Source: Meridianimarinicoccus zhengii (GTDB lineage: Bacteria; Pseudomonadota; Alphaproteobacteria; Rhodobacterales; Rhodobacteraceae). Taken from it: a DNA stretch of 64,000 nucleotides. The DNA is taken from contig NZ_QDFI01000015.1 of assembly GCF_003254465.1 (NCBI RefSeq), positions 1-64,000 of the forward strand. The letters are read 5' to 3'. The notes below the pieces were generated by a model. The model did no database searches, was not told where the DNA came from, and worked only from the letters and a program-made list of their open reading frames with translations. The translations under genes were made by a program, and so were the position numbers. Every line of letters starts with the position of its first letter. The stretch's first letter is position 1. Shown in pieces: positions 36,201-44,475 of this stretch.

Positions 36201-37764
36201 GGGGGTGATGCTGATTTCGCCCCCGCCGCATCACGACATCTATTCGATCGAGGATCTGGCGCAGCTGATCTATGACCTCAAGCAGATCAACCCACGCGCC
36301 AAGGTGACGGTGAAGCTGGTGGCGCAGTCGGGTGTCGGAACGATCGCGGCGGGTGTGGCCAAGGCCAAGGCGGACGTGATCCTGATTTCGGGCCACAATG
36401 GCGGCACGGGGGCGTCGCCTGCGACCTCGATCAAGTATGCCGGGCTGCCGTGGGAAATGGGCCTGACCGAGGCGCATCAGGTCCTGTCGATGAACAACCT
36501 GCGCGACCGGGTCACGCTGCGCACCGACGGGGGTCTGCGCACGGGGCGCGACATCGTCATCGCCGCCATGATGGGGGCCGAGGAATACGGCATCGGCACC
36601 GCCGCCCTGATCGCCATGGGCTGCATCATGGTGCGCCAGTGCCAGTCCAACACCTGCCCCGTGGGCGTGTGCACGCAAGACGAGAAACTGCGCGACAAGT
36701 TCACCGGCACGGCGGACAAGGTGGTGAACCTCATCACCTTCTACGCGCAGGAGGTGCGGGAGATCATGGCGGGCATGGGCGTGCGGTCGCTTGACGAGAT
36801 CATCGGCCGGGCGGATCTGCTGTCCCAGGTCAGCCGCGGGTCGGCGCATCTGGACGATCTGGACCTCAACCCGCTGCTGATCACCGTGGATGGCGCGAAG
36901 AACGCGCGCTATGACCGCGGCAAGCCGCGCAACCCGGTGCCCGACACGCTGGATGCCGAGATCGTCAAGGATGCCGCGCGGTTCCTCAAGGACGGCGAGA
37001 AGATGCAACTGTCCTATGCGGTGCAGAACACGCTGCGCAGCATCGGCACGCGCACGTCGAGCCATCTGGTCAAGTCCTTCGGGATGCGCAACAGCCTGCA
37101 ACCCGACCACCTGACGGTGAAGCTGACCGGCAGCGCGGGCCAGTCGCTGGGCGCGTTCCTGGCGCCGGGTCTGAAGCTGGAAGTGTCGGGTGACGCCAAC
37201 GATTACGTGGGCAAGGGCCTGTCGGGCGGCACCATCGTGGTGCGCCCGAAGCAGGTCAGCCCGCTCGTGGCCAGCGACAACACGATCATCGGCAACACGG
37301 TGCTTTACGGCGCGACGGACGGCTACCTGTTCGCGGCGGGCCGCGCCGGTGAGCGGTTCGCCGTGCGCAACTCGGGCGCGCATGTCGTGATCGAGGGCTG
37401 CGGGTCCAACGGCTGCGAATACATGACCGGCGGGGTCGCGGTGATCCTTGGGTCGATCGGGGCCAATTTCGGCGCGGGCATGACCGGCGGGATGGCGTAT
37501 CTGTACGATCCCGAGGGCAAGGCCTGGGACATGATGAACCTGGAGACTCTGGTGACCTGCCCCGTGACCGTGGACCACTGGGAAGCCGAACTAAAAGGGC
37601 TGGTCGAACGGCACCACCGGGAAACCGGCAGCCGCCGCGCTGGTGACATCCTGCAGCACTGGGAGACCGAGAAGGGCAATTTCCTTCAGGTCTGCCCGAA
37701 GGAGATGCTGAACAAGATCGCGCATCCGCTGGGGATCGAGGACGCGCGCGTTCCCGCGGAGTGA
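33226..37764 (+). CDS. gltB: Glutamate synthase [NADPH] large subunit
   Basis: A 1512-residue alpha subunit of GOGAT. A 33-residue propeptide precedes the catalytic N-terminal nucleophile C34 (HSSCGVGLV), which becomes residue 1 after processing. The class II amidotransferase domain is followed by the central domain, the FMN domain with the 3Fe-4S cysteines C1133, C1139 and C1144 (CIMVRQCQSNTCPVGVC) and the C-terminal beta-helix domain rich in glycine repeats. AAGGAG lies eight bases before the ATG at 33226. A strong hairpin follows the stop. Confidence 0.97.
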   Translation: MTKFDQAWVAEQEAQRAYVAEHGLYNPEDEHSSCGVGLVVSIDGTPSRAVVESGITALKAIWHRGAVDADGKTGDGAGIHVQIPATFFYDQVRRTGHEPAMDQLMAVGQVFLPRTDFNAQEKCRTIVEAEVLRMGYYIYGWRHVPVDITCLGEKANATRPEIEQIIIANNKGVDEETFERELYVIRRRIEKAAAQAHVNGLYICSLSCRSIIYKGMMLAEQVAEFYPDLTDERFESAFAIYHQRYSTNTFPQWWLAQPFRMLAHNGEINTLKGNINWMKSHEIRMAHSAFGDFAEDIKPIVPGGSSDSAALDAVFEVLVRAGRNAPMAKTMLVPESWSKQALELPPAWRDMYSYCNSVMEPWDGPAALAMTDGRWVCAGLDRNGLRPMRYVVTGDGLLIAGSEAGMVPVDESRVKEKGALGPGQMIAVDMKAGALFHDTEIKDKLAAAQPFGDWVGKINDLSDELAGAEEVAGFDGAELRRRQIAAGYTMEDLETILAPMAEDGKEAIASMGDDTPAAVLSEKYRPLSHFFRQNFSQVTNPPIDSLREFRVMSLKTRFGNLKNVLDEDSSQTEILVLDSPFVGNAQFEALKRHFNAPAVEIDCTFARGAGPDALRAGLQRIRDEAEDAVRSGAGHIILSDVGQGEARVAMPMILATSAVHSWLTRKGLRTFTSLCVRSAECIDPHYFAVLIGAGATVVNAYLAEDSLADRISRGLLDCTLSEAVARYRAAIDQGLLKIMAKMGISVVSSYRGGLNFEAVGLSRAMCAEYFPGMPSRISGIGVTGIQRKLEQVHAQGFGGGRDVLPIGGFYKARRSGETHAWEAQAMHMLQAACDRASFEMWKQYSAKMRSAPPIHLRDLLDIKPVGKAIPLEEVESITSIRKRFVTPGMSLGALSPEAHKTLNVAMNRIGAKSDSGEGGEDPAHFVPEPNGDNPSAKIKQVASGRFGVTAEYLNQCEELEIKVAQGAKPGEGGQLPGMKVTALIARLRHSTPGVMLISPPPHHDIYSIEDLAQLIYDLKQINPRAKVTVKLVAQSGVGTIAAGVAKAKADVILISGHNGGTGASPATSIKYAGLPWEMGLTEAHQVLSMNNLRDRVTLRTDGGLRTGRDIVIAAMMGAEEYGIGTAALIAMGCIMVRQCQSNTCPVGVCTQDEKLRDKFTGTADKVVNLITFYAQEVREIMAGMGVRSLDEIIGRADLLSQVSRGSAHLDDLDLNPLLITVDGAKNARYDRGKPRNPVPDTLDAEIVKDAARFLKDGEKMQLSYAVQNTLRSIGTRTSSHLVKSFGMRNSLQPDHLTVKLTGSAGQSLGAFLAPGLKLEVSGDANDYVGKGLSGGTIVVRPKQVSPLVASDNTIIGNTVLYGATDGYLFAAGRAGERFAVRNSGAHVVIEGCGSNGCEYMTGGVAVILGSIGANFGAGMTGGMAYLYDPEGKAWDMMNLETLVTCPVTVDHWEAELKGLVERHHRETGSRRAGDILQHWETEKGNFLQVCPKEMLNKIAHPLGIEDARVPAE

Positions 37765-37777
37765 CGGCCTGAAACGC

Positions 37778-37806
37778 CCCCGCCGGCGGCCATCCCGCCG
37801 GCGGGG
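37778..37806 (+). terminator. Terminator hairpin after gltB
   Basis: Perfect 12-base arms (37778-37789 and 37795-37806) around a 5-base loop, 13 bases after the gltB stop. Very GC-rich, with no U-run beyond CATTCG. Confidence 0.7.
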
Positions 37807-37893
37807 CATTCGATAGGGTTTCAGGAGTCGCGGTCGCTGTGGTACCTTAGGGTCATTCAACGATATCCATTGGCCGACCCCACGAGAGACCGC

Positions 37894-38451
37894 ATGACCA
37901 AGACATTCGCCGCCATCGCCGCTTTCCTGACCGTTCTGGGGGGTGAGCAGGCCGATGCCGCCGCGCTGCGCCTGATCTATTCCGGGAACGACATTCCGCT
38001 GGTGTCCGGCCCGCCGGACTACGTCGGCGACCTGTACCCGGCATTTTCTGGCGAGATCGTGCTTGACGAGGCTGTGTTCGGGGGCAGTGTCGCCAACCAG
38101 ACACTGTCCTTTTTCGCGAGCAGTTCGCCATTCGGCCCGGGCAACGACGTGGATGGCATCCTGTCCTGGACCCATGGGGTTCCGCTGTATTCGGTCGGCG
38201 GGACGACCGTGTCGCTGACCTTTGACGGGTCCAAGAACGTCGTGTCGTGGTTCATCGACGCGCTGGACGGGCCGCCGGACTATACCTCCACCACCACGCG
38301 GGATTTCTATATCGGGGGCAATGGCGGGACCTATTACACCGATGCGGGGACATGGGTGACGGCGGCGATCCCGGTGCCCGGGGCGGGTCTTGCGCTTGGG
38401 TCGGCGGGGCTGGCGCTGTTGTGCCTGCGTCGGAGGCCGCGCGCCGCGTGA
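37894..38451 (+). CDS. VPLPA-CTERM sorting-signal protein (exosortase substrate)
   Basis: A 185-residue secreted protein with a signal peptide (FAAIAAFLTVLGGEQADAA) and a C-terminal tripartite sorting signal: the motif IPVPGAG, a hydrophobic stretch (LALGSAGLALLCL) and a basic end (RRRPRAA). This fits the VPLPA-CTERM class processed by exosortases in Rhodobacterales. The mature domain is beta-rich with many Gly, Ser and Thr and shows no known enzyme motif. No exosortase gene is in the window. The ATG at 37894 gives the signal peptide its correct beginning. Confidence 0.85.
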   Translation: MTKTFAAIAAFLTVLGGEQADAAALRLIYSGNDIPLVSGPPDYVGDLYPAFSGEIVLDEAVFGGSVANQTLSFFASSSPFGPGNDVDGILSWTHGVPLYSVGGTTVSLTFDGSKNVVSWFIDALDGPPDYTSTTTRDFYIGGNGGTYYTDAGTWVTAAIPVPGAGLALGSAGLALLCLRRRPRAA

Positions 38452-38501
38452 TCCCTGCGACATGGCGTGTGTGCCGCGCCAATTGACCCTTTCGAATCCG
38501 C

Positions 38502-39245
38502 GTGATTGATGGCGCAATGGCGCGGCGCAAGACCCCCACAACCAAGGCGAACGGGTCCGCCCCTGCGAAGGGGCGGTGCTGGCCCGTGCGCCGGTGGTTT
38601 CGCCGTTTCGGCCTTGCGGCTGTCGCGCTGCTGGCGCTGTGGGTCGCGGCCGCGGGGCTGCTGCCGGTGCCTGCGACGCCCTACATGCTGGCCGAACGGG
38701 TGCGGCACGGGACGCTGGCCCATGACTGGGTTGCGATCGGCGCAATCGCCCCTGTGATGCAGCGCGCGGCGGTGGCGGCGGAGGATGCCGATTTCTGCAG
38801 CCATTGGGGGTTCGACATCGCGGCGCTGCGGGCGGCCATCGATGGCGGGCTGCGGCGCGGCGGATCGACGATCAGCCAGCAGACCGTGAAGAACGTCTTC
38901 CTGTGGCAGGGCCGGTCCTGGCCGCGCAAGGCCGCCGAGGCGATCCTGACCCCCGTGGTGGAACTGGCCTGGTCCAAGCGGCGTATCCTCGAGGTCTATC
39001 TGAACGTGGCCGAGTTCGACACCGCCGTGTTCGGGGTGGAGGCTGCGGCGCAGCATTATTTCGGCGTGGCCGCGCGCGACCTGAGCGGCGTTCAGGCGGC
39101 CCGGCTCGCCGCGATCCTGCCCAGTCCCAAGACCCGTTCGGCTTCCAGCCCCGGCGATTTCACGCGCGGGCGGGCGGCGGCGATCCTTGACGGGGCCGAA
39201 ACCATCCGCCGCGACGGGCGCGCGGCCTGTTTCCAGCCCGGCTGA
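38502..39245 (+). CDS. mtgA: Monofunctional biosynthetic peptidoglycan transglycosylase
   Basis: A 247-residue inner-membrane GT51 transglycosylase that polymerises lipid II. After one N-terminal membrane helix ([19 protein letters not shown]) the catalytic motifs follow: [12 protein letters not shown] (general base Glu), [12 protein letters not shown] and [14 protein letters not shown]. No transpeptidase domain is attached. The GTG at 38502 and the in-frame ATG at 38517 are both possible starts. mtgA and uppP lie in the same window but not in one operon. Confidence 0.94.
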   Translation: MIDGAMARRKTPTTKANGSAPAKGRCWPVRRWFRRFGLAAVALLALWVAAAGLLPVPATPYMLAERVRHGTLAHDWVAIGAIAPVMQRAAVAAEDADFCSHWGFDIAALRAAIDGGLRRGGSTISQQTVKNVFLWQGRSWPRKAAEAILTPVVELAWSKRRILEVYLNVAEFDTAVFGVEAAAQHYFGVAARDLSGVQAARLAAILPSPKTRSASSPGDFTRGRAAAILDGAETIRRDGRAACFQPG

Positions 39246-39293
39246 CATGTGCCCGCCGTTGCAACCGGGCGCAGTTCGCGGCAAGACGGGGGC

Positions 39294-39980
39294 ATGGCCC
39301 AACCGGAACCCGCGATGACCGTGCTTTACCATGCGCCGCTATGCCCCTTCAGCCGGAAGGTGCGGCTGACCCTGCGCGAGAAGGGGATCGACTGCGACCG
39401 GCAGGAAGAACGCTACTGGGAGAAGTCGGCCGATTTCCTGCGTCGCAACCCGCTGGGCAAGGTGCCCGTGCTGCGCATCGACGGGCTGACCCTGTGCGAA
39501 AGCATGGCGATCTGCGAATACCTGGACGAGGTCTATCCCAACCCGCCGCTTTTGCCGCGCGACCCGCGGGAGCGGTTCGAGGTGCGGCGGCTGGTCGGCT
39601 ATTTCGACGATGCCTTCTATCACCAGGTGACGCTGAAGGTGCTGGGGGAGCGGGTTCTGAAGAAGCTCACCGGCGCGGGCTATCCCGACAGCCGCAACGT
39701 CAAGGAGGGCGTGACGGCGATCAAGGGGCACCTGGACTACATGGCGCATCTGCTGGATCACCGCCGCTGGCTGGCGGGCGACGTGATGACGCTGGCCGAT
39801 TTCGCCGCCGCGGCGCATCTGTCGGCGCTGGACTACCGGTCGGACGTGGACTGGCACCGGCAGCCGCTGGTGAAGGACTGGTACGCCAAGATCAAGTCGC
39901 GCCCTGCGTTTCGCGGGCTGCTGGCCGACCAGGTGGCGGGCTTCCCGCCTGCCGATCATTATGCCGATCTGGATTTCTGA
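39294..39980 (+). CDS. Glutathione S-transferase family protein
   Basis: A 228-residue GST fold protein. The thioredoxin-like N-terminal domain has [16 protein letters not shown] (Cys at the active-site position), [10 protein letters not shown] and [11 protein letters not shown]; the all-helical C-terminal domain ends with the [19 protein letters not shown] signature. The Cys in the active site suggests an omega/beta-like or FzlA-like protein rather than a Ser/Tyr type. FzlA, a GST-like FtsZ partner in Caulobacter, is a possible identity that I cannot confirm. queG starts 12 bases downstream. Confidence 0.87.
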   Translation: MAQPEPAMTVLYHAPLCPFSRKVRLTLREKGIDCDRQEERYWEKSADFLRRNPLGKVPVLRIDGLTLCESMAICEYLDEVYPNPPLLPRDPRERFEVRRLVGYFDDAFYHQVTLKVLGERVLKKLTGAGYPDSRNVKEGVTAIKGHLDYMAHLLDHRRWLAGDVMTLADFAAAAHLSALDYRSDVDWHRQPLVKDWYAKIKSRPAFRGLLADQVAGFPPADHYADLDF

Positions 39981-39991
39981 TCCCGCGCCCG

Positions 39992-41059
39992 ATGCGTGAC
40001 GCCGCCGCCCTGAAGGCGGCCATGGCCGCGCGGGCACGGGCCGAAGGGTTCGCGGCGATGGGGGTCTGCCGCCCCGACGCGGTGCCCGAGTTGCCCGCGC
40101 GTCTGGCCGAATTCGTCGGGCAGGGGCGGCACGGGCAGATGGGCTGGATGGCCGAACGCATCGCATGGCGCGGCGACCCGACCGCGCTGTGGCCCGCGGC
40201 GTGCAGCGTGGTGATGCTGGCGGAGGCCTATACACCGGATCACGACCCGCTGGAGACGCTGGCATTGCGGGACCGGGCGGCGATCAGCGTCTATGCGCAG
40301 GGGCGCGACTACCATGATCTGGTGAAGAAGCGACTCAAGCGGCTGGGGCGCTGGCTGCTGGACCAGCCCGAAGCGGCGGGCGCGGCGATCAAGGTCTTCG
40401 TCGACACGGCGCCGGTGATGGAAAAACCGCTTGCGCAGGCGGCGGGGCTGGGCTGGCAGGGGAAGCACACGAACCTTCTGGGGCGGAGCTTCGGCAATTG
40501 GGTGTTCCTGGGCGCGATCTTCACGACCGTCGATCTGCCCCCCGATGCGCCCGAGGGCGAGCATTGCGGCAGTTGCACGGCATGCCTCGATATCTGCCCG
40601 ACCGAGGCGTTTCCGGCGCCCTTCCAGCTGGATGCGCGGCGGTGCATTTCGTACCTGACGATCGAGCATCATGGGCCGGTGGACCCAGCGTTGCGGGGCA
40701 AGCTGGGCAACCGGATCTATGGCTGTGACGACTGCCTGGCGGTCTGCCCGTGGAACAAGTTCGCCGTGGCCGCCACCGAAACCCGCTATGCCGCGCGGGA
40801 CGAATTGCGCGCCCCGCCGCTGGCAGACCTCGCACGGCTGGACGATGCGGCGTTCCGGGCGCGGTTTTCCGGCTCGCCAATCAAGCGGATCGGGCGCGAC
40901 CGCTTCGTGCGCAACGTGGCCTATGCCATCGGCAACAGCGGCGACCCGGCGCTGGTCGGCGCGGCGCAGCGGTTGGTGGACGACCCCGACGCCGCGGTGG
41001 CCGATGCCGCCCGCTGGGCCGTGGCACGGTTGCGGGGCGGGGGTTGTGCGCGTGGCTGA
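39992..41059 (+). CDS. queG: Epoxyqueuosine reductase QueG
   Basis: A 355-residue cobalamin- and Fe-S-dependent enzyme doing the last step of queuosine tRNA modification. The two 4Fe-4S motifs are [16 protein letters not shown] and [34 protein letters not shown] and [18 protein letters not shown] are family blocks. A C-terminal HEAT-like tail ([19 protein letters not shown]) contacts tRNA. It begins 12 bases after the GST stop, so the two are probably co-transcribed. Confidence 0.95.
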   Translation: MRDAAALKAAMAARARAEGFAAMGVCRPDAVPELPARLAEFVGQGRHGQMGWMAERIAWRGDPTALWPAACSVVMLAEAYTPDHDPLETLALRDRAAISVYAQGRDYHDLVKKRLKRLGRWLLDQPEAAGAAIKVFVDTAPVMEKPLAQAAGLGWQGKHTNLLGRSFGNWVFLGAIFTTVDLPPDAPEGEHCGSCTACLDICPTEAFPAPFQLDARRCISYLTIEHHGPVDPALRGKLGNRIYGCDDCLAVCPWNKFAVAATETRYAARDELRAPPLADLARLDDAAFRARFSGSPIKRIGRDRFVRNVAYAIGNSGDPALVGAAQRLVDDPDAAVADAARWAVARLRGGGCARG

Positions 41060-41128
41060 AGACCCCATTTCTGGGGTATACGCGGTGTGGTATCGTCACC
41101 GCATGACGCAACGGATGGAGGATCGATC

Positions 41129-41317
41129 ATGAGTCGCCATATCATCGACGCCATGACCAAGCGCAGCACATCGGGCATGAAGCTGACGATGTCGCGCATT
41201 CCGATGGACGAACTGCCCCGGCGCACGACGCTTGCGTTGCAGCGCCGGCCGGTGTCGCGCCCTGCAAGCACGCGCGCACGGGAATACGCCCGGATCGAGC
41301 GCGGCTACACCGCCTGA
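41129..41317 (+). CDS. Small basic protein of unknown function
   Basis: A 62-residue, strongly basic protein (17 Arg/Lys) with no hydrophobic segment. GGAGG-containing sequence (41117-41122) lies seven bases before the ATG, which is the main support for a real gene. No family is recognised. Its 3' end overlaps that of rlmJ on the other strand by 13 bases. Confidence 0.45.
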   Translation: MSRHIIDAMTKRSTSGMKLTMSRIPMDELPRRTTLALQRRPVSRPASTRAREYARIERGYTA

Positions 41318-42087
41318 AGCGTGGCGAAGCGGCGGGCGAGCGCTGCCGCTTCCTCCGCCCAGCCATAGGGCGGGTTCACGACGAACAGCCCGCTGCCACG
41401 CAGCCCGTGACCGGGCCGCGCCGGCGGGAATGTAACTTCGTGCCGGAAGGCGTTCGGTAGCCCGAGGCGGTCAAGCGCGGCGACCATCGGGCGATGCGCC
41501 CCGTTGGCCAACACGGAATACCACAGCATCAGCACGCCGACATTCCACCGCCGGTGAAGCGCGGCGAGCAGGTTTGGCATCGCGTCCCAATCCGATTTCA
41601 GTTCATAGGACGGGTCGATCAGCATCAGCCCGCGGCGTGGCGTGGGTGGCACCAGCGCCTTGGCCATGGACGGGCCATCCTCCCCCCTCACGATCACGCC
41701 GGGCAGCGCGTCTTGCAGGGCCGCGCGTTCGCGCGGGTGCAGTTCCGCCAGGATTATGGGATCGTCGTCGCGCAGAAGCGTCTGCGCGATTCGCGGCGAA
41801 CCGGGATAGGCCTGCGGCCCCGCCAGCGCGCGGGCATGGGCCAGCGCGCGGGCATAGGGGTGATCGGCGGCGAACCAGTGTTCCATCCGCCCGATGCCCG
41901 CCGCGCACTCGCCTGTTTTCACCGCCTCGGGCGCGGAAAGATCATACATCGCGCGCCCGGCATGCGTTTCGACATAGCACATCGGCTTGGGCTTGCGCGC
42001 CATGTAGTCGAGCGCCACGGCGAGCAGCGCGTGCTTGTGCACATCCGCGGCGTTGCCCGCGTGATAGATGTGCTGGTAGGACAGCAT
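41305..42087 (-). CDS. rlmJ: 23S rRNA (adenine(2030)-N(6))-methyltransferase RlmJ
   Basis: A 260-residue SAM-dependent methyltransferase modifying A2030 of 23S rRNA. The N-terminus MLSYQHIYHAGNAADVHKH is diagnostic, THAGRAMYDLS is part of the cofactor site, and LMLIDPSYELKSDW carries the catalytic DP(P/S)Y motif, with Ser in place of the second Pro. FVVNPPYGW is the closing block. Fifteen bases separate it from ilvE on the same strand, so co-transcription is likely. Confidence 0.94.
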   Translation of the reverse strand: MLSYQHIYHAGNAADVHKHALLAVALDYMARKPKPMCYVETHAGRAMYDLSAPEAVKTGECAAGIGRMEHWFAADHPYARALAHARALAGPQAYPGSPRIAQTLLRDDDPIILAELHPRERAALQDALPGVIVRGEDGPSMAKALVPPTPRRGLMLIDPSYELKSDWDAMPNLLAALHRRWNVGVLMLWYSVLANGAHRPMVAALDRLGLPNAFRHEVTFPPARPGHGLRGSGLFVVNPPYGWAEEAAALARRFATLQAV

Positions 42088-42102
42088 CCCGCGCGGCGCC
42101 CG

Positions 42103-42972
42103 TCAGGCGCGCACGCGTTTCTCGTAGGCCTCGGCGATGTCGCGGGCCATCGCGCCCACCTCGAAATTGTAATCGCCGATCTGGCCCACCGGCGTCACCT
42201 CGGCGGCGGTGCCGGTCAGCCAGCATTGCTGGAAGCTTTCAAGCTCCTCGGGCATGATGTGGCGTTCGTGCACGGCGATCTGGCGGTCCTTGAGCATCTG
42301 CACCACGGTCTGCCGCGTGATGCCGTTCAGGAAGCAGTCGGGCTTGGGCGTGTGCACCTCGCCGTCCTTGACGAAGAAGATGTTGGCGCCCGTCGCTTCG
42401 GCCACGTAGCCGCGATAGTCGAACATCATGGCGTCGGAACAGCCCTTCGCCTCGGCCGTGTGCTTGGACATGGTGCAGATCATGTAGAGCCCGGCGGCCT
42501 TGGCCTGGCTGGGGGCGGTTTCCGGGCTGGGCCGCTTCCATTTCGCGATGTCGAGCTTCGCGCCGCGGGTCTTGGCGTCGCCGTAATAATTGCCCCAGGT
42601 CCAGGCCGCGACGGCCATGCGGACCGGGTTGCGGGCCGAGGCGACGCCCATGTCCTCGCCCGCGCCGCGCCACGCGATGGCGCGCACATAAGCGTCGGAC
42701 AGGTTGTTGGCCTGCATGACCTCGTATTTCGCGGCCTCGATTTCATCGACGGTCCAGGGGATGTCGAAATCGATCAGGTTGGCCGACGCGCGAAGGCGTT
42801 CGGAATGGCGGCGCGATTCGAAGATGGTCCCGCCATAGGCGCGCTCGCCCTCGAATACCGACGACGCGTAATGCATGGCATGGGTGAGAATATGCACATT
42901 GGCGTCCCGCCACGGCACCAGTTTGCCGTCGAGCCAGATCATGCCGTCGCGATCGTCGTAGCTTCCCGCCAT
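42103..42972 (-). CDS. ilvE: Branched-chain amino acid aminotransferase
   Basis: A 289-residue fold-type IV PLP enzyme interconverting Leu/Ile/Val and their 2-oxo acids. HAMHYASSVFEGERAYGG is the N-terminal signature; the PLP lysine lies in CTMSKHTAEAKG; EATGANIFFVKDGEVHTP and FLNGITRQTVVQ form the phosphate-binding region. TGTAAEVTPVGQIGDYNF completes the active site. It is divergent from petP with about 145 bases between. Confidence 0.94.
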   Translation of the reverse strand: MAGSYDDRDGMIWLDGKLVPWRDANVHILTHAMHYASSVFEGERAYGGTIFESRRHSERLRASANLIDFDIPWTVDEIEAAKYEVMQANNLSDAYVRAIAWRGAGEDMGVASARNPVRMAVAAWTWGNYYGDAKTRGAKLDIAKWKRPSPETAPSQAKAAGLYMICTMSKHTAEAKGCSDAMMFDYRGYVAEATGANIFFVKDGEVHTPKPDCFLNGITRQTVVQMLKDRQIAVHERHIMPEELESFQQCWLTGTAAEVTPVGQIGDYNFEVGAMARDIAEAYEKRVRA

Positions 42973-43117
42973 GGAATTCCCTTTCCGCCTGCCGGTTTCC
43001 GGATGTTGCGCAATTCATGGCCGGCTCGGACCATTTATTGCCAAAAATCTGCGCGGTTCTAGCCGCGGGCACTTGGAAAGTCAACAAGGCTGACATAAAC
43101 TTCCCGCAAGCGTGGCG

Positions 43118-43615
43118 ATGGAGACGGACATGGACGGACAAGGCGGGGAAAAGCTGCTGTTCCTGACGGACGAACAGCTGCGCCAAGGGATCGAGGCGAT
43201 GTTCTTCGCCTACCGGGGGTTCACGTCGGATCCGGACCGCATTCTCGACCAGCATGGCTATGGTCGGGCGCATCACCGGGCGCTTCATTTCATCAACCGC
43301 AGCCCGGGCACAACGGTGACGAACCTGCTGGCGATTCTCGGGGTGACGAAGCAGTCGCTGAACCGGGTGCTGCGGACGCTGATCGCCGATGGCCTGGTCG
43401 AAGGACGCGTGGGCGCGCAGGACCGTCGCGAGCGACACCTGCACCTGACAGCGGCAGGAGTGGCGCTGGAATCGCAGTTGTCGGACGCGCAGCAGGCCCG
43501 GATGCGGCAGGCGTACCGGCAGGCGGGCCCCGAAGCGGTGGCCGGGTTCCGCCGCGTGCTGGAGGCGATGATGGAGCCCGAGATCCGCCGCCAGTATGCG
43601 CGTCTTGCCGAGTGA
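43118..43615 (+). CDS. petP: MarR family regulator PetP
   Basis: A 165-residue MarR-type winged-helix protein (TTVTNLLAILGVTKQSLNRV, wing AQDRRERHLHLT). The directly following OmpR-type response regulator gives the petP-petR pair known from Rhodobacter capsulatus, named for its position upstream of the cytochrome bc1 genes; here no pet genes follow. Candidate starts are GTG 43112, ATG 43118 and ATG 43130; none has a strong ribosome binding site and 43118 is a compromise. Confidence 0.85.
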   Translation: METDMDGQGGEKLLFLTDEQLRQGIEAMFFAYRGFTSDPDRILDQHGYGRAHHRALHFINRSPGTTVTNLLAILGVTKQSLNRVLRTLIADGLVEGRVGAQDRRERHLHLTAAGVALESQLSDAQQARMRQAYRQAGPEAVAGFRRVLEAMMEPEIRRQYARLAE

Positions 43616-43619
43616 ACCG

Positions 43620-44333
43620 ATGAGTGCGACCGACATGCCCGACACCCATCTTCTGGTGGTGGACGACGACGAACGCATCCGCGGCCTTCTGCAGAAATTC
43701 CTGCGCCGTCACGGGTTCTGGGTCAGTGTCGCGCGGGACGCGGCACAGGCGCGGCGGCTGCTGGAGGGGCTTGATTTCGATCTGATCGTGCTGGACGTGA
43801 TGATGCCGGAGGAGGACGGGATCACCCTGACGGCCAGCTTGCGCGAGGATATCGCGACGCCGATCCTGCTGCTGACCGCACGGGGCGACACCGCGGACCG
43901 GATCGCGGGGCTGGAGGCCGGGGCCGACGATTACCTGCCCAAGCCCTTCGAGCCGAAGGAGTTGCTGCTGCGGATCAACGCGATCCTGCGGCGTATGCCG
44001 CCACCCGATCCGGGTGCCGCGGGGGACGGGGCGATCCTGAGCCTTGGTCCGGTGCGGTATGACACCGAGCGCGGCGAGATGTGGCAGGGGACGGAGGTGA
44101 TCCGGCTGACGGCGACCGAGCAGCACCTGATGCGCATATTCGCGGCGCGGCTGGGTGCGGCGCTGAGCCGGGCACAACTGGCGGAGGAGCTGGGCCGCGA
44201 CAGGGGGCAGGCGCAGGAACGCGCCGTGGATGTGCAGATCACCCGCCTCCGGCGCAAGATCGAGGCCGATCCGAAACAGCCGCGCTACCTTCAGACCGTG
44301 CGCGGCGCGGGTTACATGCTGGTGAGCGACTGA
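43620..44333 (+). CDS. petR: OmpR-family response regulator PetR
   Basis: A 237-residue two-component response regulator. The receiver domain has the acidic pair (VVDDDERIRG), the phosphorylated Asp in LIVLDVMMPEEDG, Thr in LLLTARGDT and Lys in YLPKPFEPKE. The C-terminal winged helix ends with VDVQITRLRRKIEADP and YLQTVRGAGYMLV, the OmpR/PhoB class. It starts four bases after petP. No cognate kinase is adjacent. This class binds direct repeats at 10-11 bp spacing. Confidence 0.92.
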   Translation: MSATDMPDTHLLVVDDDERIRGLLQKFLRRHGFWVSVARDAAQARRLLEGLDFDLIVLDVMMPEEDGITLTASLREDIATPILLLTARGDTADRIAGLEAGADDYLPKPFEPKELLLRINAILRRMPPPDPGAAGDGAILSLGPVRYDTERGEMWQGTEVIRLTATEQHLMRIFAARLGAALSRAQLAEELGRDRGQAQERAVDVQITRLRRKIEADPKQPRYLQTVRGAGYMLVSD

Positions 44334-44411
44334 GCCTGCGCCGTGCTTGCCACAATGCGCCGCGTGCCGCGGCACGACATGTCCCCACCGCCGCTTTTGC
44401 GGCGTCGGGTC

Positions 44412-44426
44412 CCGTGGGTCCCACGG
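44412..44426. promoter_or_regulatory. Palindrome CCGTGGGTCCCACGG upstream of the deacetylase gene
   Basis: Seven-base perfect arms around one base, 50 bases upstream of the deacetylase start. The single-base centre is too tight for a hairpin, so a protein-binding site is more plausible. No regulator is indicated. Confidence 0.3.
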
Positions 44427-44475
44427 TTGCGGGCGCCCGATTGCGGAGGGCCCTGCGCCGTTCTAGGGTCGCGGC

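Noticed and set aside
33151-37578. A 1475-codon open frame on the minus strand opposite gltB
   Set aside because: It is a shadow of the GC-rich gltB gene: His/Arg/Gly/Asp-rich composition, no domain, no ribosome binding site, and gltB is certain.
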